Of a DNA stretch of 64,000 nt, positions 45,159-53,534 are shown piece by piece (the first letter of the stretch is position 1; each line of letters opens with the position of its first letter). A program made the translations under genes and the position numbers. The stretch is taken from assembly GCF_000741775.1 (NCBI RefSeq), contig NZ_JGZR01000001.1, positions 124,001 to 188,000 on the forward strand, read 5' to 3'. Below the pieces are notes generated by a model, which did no database searches, was not told the origin of the DNA, and saw nothing but the letters and a program-made list of their open reading frames with translations. The stretch comes from Bifidobacterium subtile (lineage in GTDB: Bacteria > Actinomycetota > Actinomycetes > Actinomycetales > Bifidobacteriaceae).

Positions 45159-46823
45159 GTGGGCTTGGCGTTCGATCGCTGGTATGCGCCGGAATGCAGC
45201 AAGCTGGAAGGCTTCAATGTTGAGCTGGCGTTGCAGGCCATACGCCGAGCCTACGCCACGAAGTACACCGGTTCGAAAGTGGATACCGGTCATGCGCGCA
45301 CCTCGATGCTGTTGTCCTTCATGCCGCGTTTCAGCGAACGTCATGTCAGAATGATCGCCAAGTCGATTTCCGGCTTATCCAATTATTCCGTCTTTGATAA
45401 TTTAATTGTGATCGGTTTGCAGGATGGAAGCGGGCCGAGCGCGACGGGCTATGCTTGGAAGGATTCGGCGTGGCGCGTGTTCCTCAAATGGAACGAGTCG
45501 GCGCGTGATGTGCGCACGAACCTGATGCGCATGCTGTTGGATGTGGGAGATTTCGCGCAGGCATTCGATCAGATGATTCTGCTGGAGGATATACCGGCGG
45601 CTGAGCAGTTGCTCGCCCGTCATTTCATGAAAGTATATGAGGGATTTGCTCCTGAGGTTCAGGAGGTGCTGCTCGGCCTTTCGCCTGAGGAACTGGATCG
45701 TGCGCCCTACCTGCGGCTTACGCTGGCGCTGCTGAAACTTGAGATGGGCGATGCCTCGGCATCTCGGCGACCAGGTGTTCTGGCCAGTGCTGCCGCAGTT
45801 ATTTCGAAGAGCGAGCATGGCATGCAGGCGGTTATCGCCTCTGCGGCGATCGCGTTGCGCGTGGGGAAAACGCGCGACGCATACAGCAGGGCGGAACGGG
45901 CTTTGGCTGGCGCAGCGGGTCCGGATGATGTGTTTCAGGCCGCGCAGCTTATGCTGCGGTGCGGTGCTTTGCCGGAGACGCCCTTTCCTAGACTGTCTGA
46001 GGGGCGCATGGCGAGCGTCAACGAGGCGCTGACCGAGACGCTGTTCAATAAAATTGTTGCGGGGGGGGGGGCATCCGCCGACGCCCATAGAGATGTTATG
46101 CGATTCCGTTCGCTTATCTGCTCTGACGAGTGGCTGGAGCGGGAGAACGCCAAATGGAGTCTGCTTGACGCGATGTTCGGTTCGCAGGATGCCGCCGTGC
46201 CCGCCATGCAGGAGCGTTTTGCCGAGGCCCCGGTGTATTTGGGCAAGCTGTTCGCCTGCGCGAGGCTTCTTGCCGTAGGCAATCTGCCGAAGGCCGTCGA
46301 TATCGCCGACTCCGGATTCGCCCCGGGGCCGGCGCGAGGAATCGCGCAGGCCATCGTGCTGCTTGCATCAGGGCAAGAGTATAAGCTGCCTGATGTCTTG
46401 GCCGAAATTCAATCGGATGGAAGCCGACGTACGAATGCGATTCTTGACGTGCTGCGGGCGGCGTCATTCAACCACCAGAAACTGAATGACGCCGCCAAGC
46501 CGTTGCTTGATGATTTGCTGGGCATGCCTCTGCCCATTGCTGCGTTTGCCCTCAGCATCCTTCCGTCTGCAGGCCTTGCTGCGCTGCTGGATCTGCAGCC
46601 AGGCCTCGCCGAGGCGGCGGCAATCGCTGCAAGACGCGGAATCGTGGGTCTAGGAGTGCCATTGCCCGTTCAACTCAACGTCGTGGAGCTGACCAAGCGG
46701 GAAATGGAGATACTGCATTTGCTGCAGCAGGGCCTCTCGGACAGAGAGATATCGGATATCTGCTATATCTCGCTGAATACCACCAAGACGCATATGCATA
46801 CGATCAGGAAAAACTTGCAGTAG
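45159..46823 (+). CDS. LuxR-type transcriptional regulator with coding poly-G tract, lacking the ATPase domain
   Basis: 554 aa ending in a LuxR/GerE helix-turn-helix: LTKREMEILHLLQQGLSDRE, then ISLNTTKTHMHTIRKNLQ. The middle is helical and TPR-like, as in large LuxR/MalT regulators, but the N-terminal P-loop ATPase of that class is absent. The GTG start is weakly supported (GGGAGG 13 nt upstream). Residues 301-305 (AGGGA) are encoded by a run of 11 Gs (46061-46071). A one-base slip would remove the DNA-binding domain, one alternative frame ending at 46278. It is expected to be phase-variable, ON in this sequence. Target genes unknown; relatives in bifidobacteria often lie near fimbrial genes, none of which are here. 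Confidence 0.75.
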   Translation: MGLAFDRWYAPECSKLEGFNVELALQAIRRAYATKYTGSKVDTGHARTSMLLSFMPRFSERHVRMIAKSISGLSNYSVFDNLIVIGLQDGSGPSATGYAWKDSAWRVFLKWNESARDVRTNLMRMLLDVGDFAQAFDQMILLEDIPAAEQLLARHFMKVYEGFAPEVQEVLLGLSPEELDRAPYLRLTLALLKLEMGDASASRRPGVLASAAAVISKSEHGMQAVIASAAIALRVGKTRDAYSRAERALAGAAGPDDVFQAAQLMLRCGALPETPFPRLSEGRMASVNEALTETLFNKIVAGGGASADAHRDVMRFRSLICSDEWLERENAKWSLLDAMFGSQDAAVPAMQERFAEAPVYLGKLFACARLLAVGNLPKAVDIADSGFAPGPARGIAQAIVLLASGQEYKLPDVLAEIQSDGSRRTNAILDVLRAASFNHQKLNDAAKPLLDDLLGMPLPIAAFALSILPSAGLAALLDLQPGLAEAAAIAARRGIVGLGVPLPVQLNVVELTKREMEILHLLQQGLSDREISDICYISLNTTKTHMHTIRKNLQ

Positions 46824-46848
46824 AACGACGGCGAAATATCCTTGCCCG

Positions 46849-46876
46849 CGCTCAGGAGCTGCACCTGCTCTGAGCG
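46849..46876. terminator. Hairpin between the converging regulator and rimM genes
   Basis: CGCTCAG (46849-46855) pairs with CTGAGCG (46870-46876), with a short inner AGC/GCT extension. Moderate stability. Confidence 0.4.
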
Positions 46877-46925
46877 GTGATCGTGCGGGCGTATGCGGCA
46901 GCACGATCGCGTTTCCCCGCCGTTG

Positions 46926-47540
46926 CTACTGCAATCCGGGAATCAGGCCGCCAGGCGGGTCGATGGCGAGCGTGCGCCCGTCCAAGTCGATATCGGGCAC
47001 AATGGGATCCACGAAGGGAACAAGCGCTGTGGTGGGCGCATCTTCGACGGTTGCGTCAGCGCTGGATGCAAGGCCACTGGCCAGCCGCAATTTCAGCAGC
47101 GACTGTGCGGGGCCGTCTATCACATCGACGATCTTGCCCAGAACCTTGCCGCCGGGCAGACCCAGCGCATTATCGTCGGCAAGCCTCGCCTCAAGACCGA
47201 TGAGGTCCTTGGGGTACCACGCGTCTTCCTGCGCCATCTCCTCAGGGTCGTCCGCCTCGGCATACAGCTCGATGCCATTGAGCGCCTCGGCTGCGTCGCG
47301 GCTATCGATGCCATCGAAATGCACGATCCAGCGGTCCTTGAAAGTCCGCGCGCCTTCGACGGTGTATTCGTCAGAACCGTCGCGGGTGAAGAGCGACGCG
47401 CCGGGGGAGAAGCGCCGCCCGGGCTCGTCGGTGGTGATGCGGATGTTGACCTCGCCTTTGAGGCCCTGCGCCCGGCCGATACGACAGACCCTCAACAGCT
47501 CGCGCTGCTGAGGGTCATTGCCATGCACTGAACGCGTCAC
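46926..47540 (-). CDS. rimM: Ribosome maturation factor RimM
   Basis: 204 aa. RimM binds S19 and aids maturation of the 30S head. The N-terminal beta-barrel has RVCRIGRAQGLKGEVNIRIT, and the C-terminal PRC-barrel has DAWYPKDLIGLEARL and VPFVDPIVPDIDLDGR. It overlaps khpA by 4 nt. Its last codons (46946-46990) are duplicated at 43910-43954. Confidence 0.94.
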   Translation of the reverse strand: MTRSVHGNDPQQRELLRVCRIGRAQGLKGEVNIRITTDEPGRRFSPGASLFTRDGSDEYTVEGARTFKDRWIVHFDGIDSRDAAEALNGIELYAEADDPEEMAQEDAWYPKDLIGLEARLADDNALGLPGGKVLGKIVDVIDGPAQSLLKLRLASGLASSADATVEDAPTTALVPFVDPIVPDIDLDGRTLAIDPPGGLIPGLQ

Positions 47541-47773
47541 TTCTTGCGGACATCCATGATGTCGACGCGCACCTTGTGGTCGGACAAAGCCTGCGCCACG
47601 GTGCGGATCGCGTTGGCGGTGCGGCCGTTGCGGCCGATCACGCGGCCGATATCCTCCGGGTTCACACGCACGCGAAGCAATTCGCCGCGAGGGTTCTCAT
47701 GGGATTTGACGGACACATCGTCGGGAAAATCCACGATGTTGGTGATCAGATGTTCAACGGCTTGCGCGAGCAT
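47537..47773 (-). CDS. khpA: KH-domain RNA-binding protein KhpA
   Basis: 78 aa. One KH domain with the GXXG loop in DIGRVIGRNGRTANAIRTVA. It is the small RNA-binding protein found between rpsP and rimM in Gram-positives, where it partners KhpB in post-transcriptional control. Start ATG 47773 is 2 nt after the rpsP stop. Confidence 0.94.
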   Translation of the reverse strand: MLAQAVEHLITNIVDFPDDVSVKSHENPRGELLRVRVNPEDIGRVIGRNGRTANAIRTVAQALSDHKVRVDIMDVRKK

Positions 47774-47775
47774 GA

Positions 47776-48243
47776 TTACTCAGCCTGCGCTTCCGAAGCC
47801 TCGGCCTCTGCCGGCTCGGACTCAGCTGCTTCGTCGGCCTTGGCGGCTTCCGCTTCAGCTGCAGCCTTGGCCGCCGCTGCGGACTTCGCAGCCTTGACCT
47901 TCTGCGCCTGGGCTTCGACGGCCTCGACGCGAGCTGCCGCGTCCGGTCCGTCCTCGGCGACCTTCAGCGTGCCTTCGGCACCTTCGAGTCCCTTGAACTT
48001 CTGCCAGTCGCCAGTGATGTTCAGCAGCTTGAAGACTGCTTCGGACGGCTGTGCGCCCACGCCCAGCCAATACTGCGCACGCTCGGAATCAATCTGGATG
48101 AGCGACGGCTGCTTGTTCGGGTCGTAGATGCCGATCTCCTCGATGGACTGGCCGTCGCGCTTGTTGCGCGAATCGGTGATGACCACACGGTAGAAGGCAT
48201 AGAACTTCTTGCCCAGTCGCTTCAGACGAATCTTGGTTGCCAA
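47776..48243 (-). CDS. rpsP: 30S ribosomal protein S16 with acidic tail
   Basis: 155 aa against 80-90 in many bacteria. The core [20 protein letters not shown] to about residue 90 is followed by about 60 residues rich in Ala, Glu and Lys. First gene of rpsP-khpA-rimM. AAGGAGAG lies upstream. Confidence 0.96.
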   Translation of the reverse strand: MATKIRLKRLGKKFYAFYRVVITDSRNKRDGQSIEEIGIYDPNKQPSLIQIDSERAQYWLGVGAQPSEAVFKLLNITGDWQKFKGLEGAEGTLKVAEDGPDAAARVEAVEAQAQKVKAAKSAAAAKAAAEAEAAKADEAAESEPAEAEASEAQAE

Positions 48244-48607
48244 AATGGCTCTCCTTGTTACTTAGGTTGCCGGTTGCCGGTTTTCTGTGGGGGCACAAAA
48301 ACCTGCGGCCAGCGTGTTCCTCGCGGCGTACGGGAATGAGAGGGCCCCGCATCCGTGAATAACTGGGACATTATACAACACAGGCATGGATAGCGCGACG
48401 CGTTGCCGAGTCGGACCGTGTTGGCTGTGCTGACTTAAGAGCGCGATGCCGGGCGCCGCCCGTTTCTTCGCCGCGGTTCGTTTCCCCGGAATTGCGTTGA
48501 AAACAGGATTCTGCGAAGTCTGAGTTCAACGCAATCCCGGGAAAACGTTGAAGGGATCCCGAAGGGCCTATTTTGCCTATGGCCCCGTGGAAGTATGGTT
48601 TGCATCG
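48244..48607. other. rpsP upstream region and inverted repeat
   Basis: The rpsP leader is probably in 48244-48380 (TATAAT-like box on the minus strand near 48374). An inverted repeat with 19 of 21 pairs, TTTCCCCGGAATTGCGTTGA (48481) mirrored at 48525-48545, lies beyond it and resembles the malQ-rplM element near 15001. No gene. Confidence 0.5.
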
Positions 48608-49795
48608 TCATGCAACGGTCAGCGTCGCCGCAAGCGCCAGATGATCGCTGCCGGGAATCACGAAGGATTCCGTGCCGGACGACTCGAGGCCGGCGCTGAA
48701 AAGAATATGGTCGAGTTCCAAGCGCGGCCAGCGCAGCTGCGTGGGGAAAGTCGTGATGCGGCGTCCTGATCCTTGACGCAGACTGGCATCGTGCATGCCG
48801 GAGCGCAGCAGCGCACGGAAGCTGGGATGATGCAGATTCGAGTTGAGATCGCCCATGACAACGGTGCTGCCGGGGCGAGCGGCGCCGTTGTCATGGGCGA
48901 CGGCATCGTTTACGCCTGCGAGGCCGATAATCCCTTGCGACCATTGCGCGCTTCCGCGCATGGGCGACTTCGGATGGGCGGATGCGAACAGGATCGTGCG
49001 GGCCTGAGAAGCCTCGGATGTGGTTGGGCTGGTTAGGGCAGTTGGGTTGGGGGCGCTTGAATCGGCCGGGGCGGAGCCGGTTGAGTCAAGGGAGCCGACT
49101 ACATCGTGGTCACGCTCGCTGACTGTCTGCTGCGGAACTGCCACTATCAGGCTGGGCACTGCGGCAGCTGGGATGTCGATCGTGTCGGCAGTGGCGTCGA
49201 TGACACGCAGATTGGTCCAGATCCCATTGAATCCGCCATTGTCGGTGTCGCGTATCGTGCCGATCTGGTGGTGGGGAAGCAGCCGTCCAAGTCCTGCTTC
49301 GCCGAGATGCTGTAGCAAATCTCGGCTCATCTCCTGCAGCGCGAGCACAGCGATGTCTTTGCTGCGCACAGCCTCGACGATTGCCTGGGCATCCGCCCTG
49401 CCATAGCGGCAATTCAGAGTCATGACCTGTAGCTTGGTGCCTTGACCGGCCTCCGCCGTGGTCGCTGGAGTCGCTGGGGTGCCATCACTTGCTGCGGTGA
49501 CGCCAGTGCCAGCGGCGGCGGCATTATTTTCGGTTGCGGTTGCGGGCGTGCACCGATAAGCATGCCGCTCAATAGCGATGACCAGCATCGCGATCGCCGC
49601 CCCCGCAACCGCAACCCACCATTGCCGCGCGAGCAGCGCATACGCGGCAATGGTGGCGGCGGGAATCCACGCGAAGGGCACGAGCGCAATAAGGTATGGC
49701 AGCACGCCATGCGCTTCGCCTCCTGAAGGAAGGAAGCACAACGATACCCATACTGCGACGATGAGAAGCGCGGCCGACAGCAGCCAGGAAATCAT
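48608..49795 (-). CDS. Endonuclease/exonuclease/phosphatase-family membrane protein
   Basis: 395 aa. Three N-terminal membrane helices (about 1-22, 30-52, 58-75), then a Thr/Ala-rich linker and an EEP catalytic domain. LQVMTLNCRYGRADAQAIV and LALQEMS (metal-binding E), VVMGDLNSNLHHP (D/N) and GSDHLALAATL (terminal DH) are visible. Substrates in this superfamily range from DNA to phospholipids, so the reaction is open. Its ATG overlaps the ffh stop by 4 nt, giving an ffh operon. Confidence 0.82.
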   Translation of the reverse strand: MISWLLSAALLIVAVWVSLCFLPSGGEAHGVLPYLIALVPFAWIPAATIAAYALLARQWWVAVAGAAIAMLVIAIERHAYRCTPATATENNAAAAGTGVTAASDGTPATPATTAEAGQGTKLQVMTLNCRYGRADAQAIVEAVRSKDIAVLALQEMSRDLLQHLGEAGLGRLLPHHQIGTIRDTDNGGFNGIWTNLRVIDATADTIDIPAAAVPSLIVAVPQQTVSERDHDVVGSLDSTGSAPADSSAPNPTALTSPTTSEASQARTILFASAHPKSPMRGSAQWSQGIIGLAGVNDAVAHDNGAARPGSTVVMGDLNSNLHHPSFRALLRSGMHDASLRQGSGRRITTFPTQLRWPRLELDHILFSAGLESSGTESFVIPGSDHLALAATLTVA

Positions 49796-51447
49796 CCGAA
49801 CAGGCCGGACAGTCCGCCACCCAGATTCGGCGGCAGCGTTGGTTCGCCGTTCTCTCCTGCGCCGCTTAGTGCCTCCTGCAGTCCGGCGGGAAGGGCTGGG
49901 TTCTGCGGCTTCTTGGCGAAGGCCGAGCCACCGGATTTGGTGCCGCCCTTGCCGGCAAGCCGCTCGCGCAACGCCTTCTCCTCGGCTTCGCGTTTCATCG
50001 GATTGCCGGATTTGGAGCTCTTCTTCTTGCCCTTCTTGCCGCCCTTTTTGCCGGAGCCAGTGGCAGGCCCGCCGAAGCCGGGGATGCCGCCCATGCCAGA
50101 CTTGTTCGACATGCGACGCATCATCTTTGCGGCCTGTTCGAAGCGCTGCAAGAGTCCGTTTACTGCGGAGACGGTGTTGCCGGAGCCGTACGCGATGCGC
50201 GCGCGGCGTGAACCGTCGATGATCGAGGGGTCGCGCCGCTCGGCCGGCGTCATGGAGTGAATGATGGCCTCCGTGCGGTCGATCTCGTGCTCGTCGAACT
50301 GCTCGAGCTCCTTGCGGTGCTGCGCCATACCGGGAATCATGCCCAGCAGGCTCTTCATCGAACCGAGCTTGCGCACTTGCTGCAGTTGCTCAAGGAAGTC
50401 GTCAAGGCCGAAGGTGCCTTTCGACATCTTCTCCGCGGCCTTCTTGGCCTCTTCCTCGTCGAACTGCTTCTGCGCCTGCTCGATGAGGGTGAGGATGTCG
50501 CCCATGTCGAGGATGCGCGAGGCCATGCGGTCGGGGTGGAACACCTCGAAGTCCTTGAGACCCTCGCCATTCGAAGCGAAGAGAATTGGCTTGCCGGTCA
50601 CGCTGGCGACCGAAAGCGCCGCGCCGCCGCGGGCGTCGCCATCGAGCTTGGAGAGCACGACGCCGGTGAAGTCCACGCCCGCGTCGAAGGCCTTGGCGGT
50701 CTGCACCGCATCCTGGCCGATCATCGCGTCGATGACAAAGAGGATCTCGTTGGGGTGCACGGCGTCGCGGATGTCACGCGCCTGCTTCATCAGTGCCTCG
50801 TCAACGCCGAGACGGCCTGCCGTATCGATGATCAACGTGTCGTAGAGCTTGGTCTTCGCCAGTTCGACCGAGTCGCGGGCCACCTTGACCGGGTCGCCGC
50901 TCGTCGCCCCGGGAGCGGAAACCGCGTCGCCGCCGGCTGATTGGACGCCCTTCTCCGGCGCATAGACCGGCACGCCGGCGCGTTCGCCGACCACTTGCAG
51001 CTGCGTCACCGCGTTCGGGCGCTGCAAATCAGCCGCCACCAGCAGCGGCGTATGCCCGGCGTCCTTAAGCCAGTAGCCAAGTTTTCCAGCCAGCGTGGTC
51101 TTGCCCGCGCCCTGCAGGCCGGCAAGCATGATGATCGTCGGCGGGTTCTTGGCGAAGTTCAGCGGCCGGTCGACGCCCGCACCCAGAATCGCCGTCAGCT
51201 CCTCGTTGACGATCTGCACCACCTGCTGCGCGGGGTTGAGCGCCTGCGAGACCTCCACGCCGAGCGCGCGCTCGCGAATCTTCGCTGTGAAGGAGCGCAC
51301 GACTTCCAGCGACACATCGGCGTCGAGAAGCGCACGGCGTATCTCGCGGATGGTCCCGTCGATATCCGCCTCGGAAAGCTTGCCTTTGCCCCGCAAATGC
51401 TTGAAGGCATTCGAGAGCCGGTCTGTCAAAGAACTAAATGCTGCCAT
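49792..51447 (-). CDS. ffh: Signal recognition particle protein Ffh
   Basis: 551 aa. The NG GTPase domain (P-loop GLQGAGKTTLAGKLGYWLK, DTAGRLGVDEALM, SKLDGDARGG) and the methionine-rich M domain that binds 4.5S RNA and signal peptides (MKSLLGMIPGMAQHRKEL; RMSNKSGMGGIPGFG). About 25 extra residues around 198-222 (SAGGDAVSAPGATSGDP) interrupt the G domain, and the C-terminal tail is Lys/Gly-rich. ATG 51447 gives the standard start; the upstream in-frame ATG at 51570 adds unlike residues. Confidence 0.96.
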   Translation of the reverse strand: MAAFSSLTDRLSNAFKHLRGKGKLSEADIDGTIREIRRALLDADVSLEVVRSFTAKIRERALGVEVSQALNPAQQVVQIVNEELTAILGAGVDRPLNFAKNPPTIIMLAGLQGAGKTTLAGKLGYWLKDAGHTPLLVAADLQRPNAVTQLQVVGERAGVPVYAPEKGVQSAGGDAVSAPGATSGDPVKVARDSVELAKTKLYDTLIIDTAGRLGVDEALMKQARDIRDAVHPNEILFVIDAMIGQDAVQTAKAFDAGVDFTGVVLSKLDGDARGGAALSVASVTGKPILFASNGEGLKDFEVFHPDRMASRILDMGDILTLIEQAQKQFDEEEAKKAAEKMSKGTFGLDDFLEQLQQVRKLGSMKSLLGMIPGMAQHRKELEQFDEHEIDRTEAIIHSMTPAERRDPSIIDGSRRARIAYGSGNTVSAVNGLLQRFEQAAKMMRRMSNKSGMGGIPGFGGPATGSGKKGGKKGKKKSSKSGNPMKREAEEKALRERLAGKGGTKSGGSAFAKKPQNPALPAGLQEALSGAGENGEPTLPPNLGGGLSGLFG

Positions 51448-51612
51448 AATGCCATTTAGTCTAACCGTTCGTAGGGAGAAGCGGGGGCGCAGGTCGGGGC
51501 AGGCGGTATGCCATGAGGAGAACGGGGGCGACGGTGGATAGCCGCACTGTTGTTGCGCACCCGCACACACAAACCTGTCGCATAATCTCCTACAATCATC
51601 GTTGATACGGGC

Positions 51613-51816
51613 TATCTGCGTTGTGTGAGGCGTTATTGATGGTCTGCGGAGGTCTATCTGCGTTGTGTGAGGCGTTGCTTCATAGCGAGTCGAGTATCAG
51701 TCGGCGAAAAGCCGCCATTTTCAGCCAGCGATACTCAAGGTGCCACGGGATTAACGCCTCACACAACGCAGATAGACCTGGGCAAGGTCGAATTAACGCC
51801 TCACACAACGCAGATA
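51613..51816. repeat. 204-bp mirrored intergenic element, copy 2
   Basis: Four 20-bp units: forward at 51613-51632 and 51655-51674 (TATCTGCGTTGTGTGAGGCG), reverse complements at 51755-51774 and 51797-51816. 42-bp steps and an 80-bp centre, the same geometry as 212-415. The T-to-G change at the eleventh base relative to copy 1 is present in all four units. Confidence 0.88.
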
Positions 51817-51829
51817 CGGTTGAACTGGT

Positions 51830-52067
51830 GCCTCATCGAAGCTGAAAGGGGTGTCCAGGATGCCGACGTGGGAGCGGTTGGGCGAGTGTGGGGTAAGCGC
51901 AGGTGTTTCCAATTGTTTTCGTACTTAAGTTCTTTGACATGGTGTTCTTAGACACAGTTTTTTTTGACATAGTGTACTTTGTAGTGTAAAGTTACATAGT
52001 AACGCAAAGTAAACTGCATTCGTAAAACGTAAGGATGTAGACAGGCAATAAGAAAGAGGTGGTGACC
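51830..52067 (+). other. AT-rich upstream region of the membrane protein gene
   Basis: No gene. 51910-52030 is unusually AT-rich with GTTAC/GTAAC and several TTTGACATAGTGT/TTTGACATGGTGT-like direct repeats (51937 and 51964). It probably holds the promoter and operator of the membrane protein and regulator pair. Confidence 0.45.
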
Positions 52068-52910
52068 ATGGAACAGCGAACTTATAATCATCTTGGTGAG
52101 CCGATCGCGCGGGATTCCTCGCGGGCGAGCGAGCGGGACGATTCGCAGGCGCTCGACCGCAGGTCGGCTGCGGATGCAAACGAATCGAGCAATCCGTCGA
52201 ATGCGCAGGCAGGCGGGCCAATAGACTCGCAGGCAGCGGCCTTCGACGGCGAATCGCTGTCCGACCCGCGCGAGGCGCTCAGACTCATCGAGCATCAAAG
52301 CCGGCGCGTGGGTCGTATGTTCAATGTGTTTCATTGGAAATTCTGCTTGGTGTGGGGCTTGTCATGGCTTATCGGGTACGGCGTGCTCGGGTTCTCGACC
52401 AGGGCTGCGGGCGGAGTGACGCCCGGCTGGGCATGGGGCGTTGGCGCGGCTCTGCTGGTTGGCGCGGTTGCTATTTCCGTGATCGTAGGCTTGAGGGGCG
52501 TGTCGGGCTACAAATCATCGGCGCGGGCAGCTCGAGACGATTCCAGACGCGGCGCGATTTACGGCTGGACATGGTCCCTCGGCTTCTTCTTCGGCATGGG
52601 CGGGCTCGGCTCGTTCGTGAATCGCTTTGCGCTTCCCGACGACGCATCTTCGATCCTCTTCAATATGGTCGCGATTCTGCTCGTCGGCGTGCTGTACATG
52701 GCAGGCGGCGCACTGTGGGGCGACTTGTCGCAGCTGATAGTCGGCGTGTGGATGATTGTGATCGTCTTCGTGCTGCCTATGCTCGATGTCGTCACGGGTT
52801 TCTTCATCATGGCCTTCCTCGGCGGCGGGGCCATGCTGCTGATGGCGCTCTGGGCGGTAACGCTGGGCAATCGCAATGCGGCCTTCGCCGCATTGATGGG
52901 CGGGCGGTGA
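52068..52910 (+). CDS. Membrane protein with disordered N-terminus, partner of the downstream regulator
   Basis: 280 aa. The first 75 residues are hydrophilic (Asp, Ser, Ala-rich). About six membrane helices then start at FCLVWGLSWLIGYGVLGFST and GWAWGVGAALLVGAVAISVI. The function is not recognised. ATG 52068 has AAAGAGG 8 nt upstream. The next gene, a winged-helix regulator, begins 4 nt after its stop. Such pairs often form a self-regulated membrane protein/regulator unit. Confidence 0.65.
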   Translation: MEQRTYNHLGEPIARDSSRASERDDSQALDRRSAADANESSNPSNAQAGGPIDSQAAAFDGESLSDPREALRLIEHQSRRVGRMFNVFHWKFCLVWGLSWLIGYGVLGFSTRAAGGVTPGWAWGVGAALLVGAVAISVIVGLRGVSGYKSSARAARDDSRRGAIYGWTWSLGFFFGMGGLGSFVNRFALPDDASSILFNMVAILLVGVLYMAGGALWGDLSQLIVGVWMIVIVFVLPMLDVVTGFFIMAFLGGGAMLLMALWAVTLGNRNAAFAALMGGR

Positions 52911-52914
52911 GCGT

Positions 52915-53220
52915 ATGGAGGACGAACTCGACCCGGTCATCCATGCCGCGTCCCGGTTGCGCATCATGACGGCATTGGCTGCGATCGGCAAGGATTCCTC
53001 GCTGTCGTTCGCGAAGCTCTCCGAGCTGCTCGGCATGACCCCGGGCAATCTCTCGGTGCATCTGACCAAACTGGAAAAGGCCGGATATGTGGCGATCGAG
53101 AAAACCTTTGAAGGACGCAAGCCCGCTACATTCGTCGCCATGACAGTGCAGGGCCAAGAGGCCTTCGACCGTTATCTCGCCGCGCTCAGGAAGCTGCTTG
53201 GCCCGGTCGGCAAAGGCTGA
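52915..53220 (+). CDS. Winged-helix transcriptional regulator (ArsR/MarR-like)
   Basis: 101 aa, a single winged helix: SRLRIMTALAAIGKDSSLSF, helix-turn-helix LSELLGMTPGNLSVHLTKLE, wing YVAIEKTFEGRKPATFVAMT. It resembles the winged-helix DNA-binding-domain family found beside membrane-protein genes. Probably controls its own operon through the AT-rich region at 51910-52030. Confidence 0.8.
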   Translation: MEDELDPVIHAASRLRIMTALAAIGKDSSLSFAKLSELLGMTPGNLSVHLTKLEKAGYVAIEKTFEGRKPATFVAMTVQGQEAFDRYLAALRKLLGPVGKG

Positions 53221-53236
53221 GACCGCGGCTGCGAAC

Positions 53237-53266
53237 AGCCCGATGGGAGAAGCATTCCATCGGGCT
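53237..53266 (+). terminator. Terminator after the winged-helix gene
   Basis: AGCCCGATGG (53237-53246), 10-nt loop, CCATCGGGCT (53257-53266), then TTGCCGTT. Confidence 0.7.
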
Positions 53267-53534
53267 TGCCGTTGCGTGAAGCCAAGGAATATAAGCTATG
53301 TCACAGTGCAATGAAGCCAGTGTGATGAAGGTCATAGGAAACCTCGGAGCATGCCTTGGCTGAAATGGTAATCTGGCAGTAAACGTGTCGCACGACCTCT
53401 GCCGCAGCGAACGCAAAGGCGAGTCGGCGGTCTTAGGACAATGAAGTAGGCCAATTTGGCGGCCGCGCACACGGGCAAAAGATACTGCTAACCGGCTATC
53501 CGCAGCCTGCAGGGTTGCAACGCAAAGGAGACTC
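53267..53534 (+). other. Upstream region of the pyruvate oxidase gene
   Basis: No gene. TATGTCACA (about 53298) and TGTGA with CATAG (about 53320-53338) form a loose palindrome that might be an operator. GCAAAGGAGACTC is the ribosome-binding site. Confidence 0.35.
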
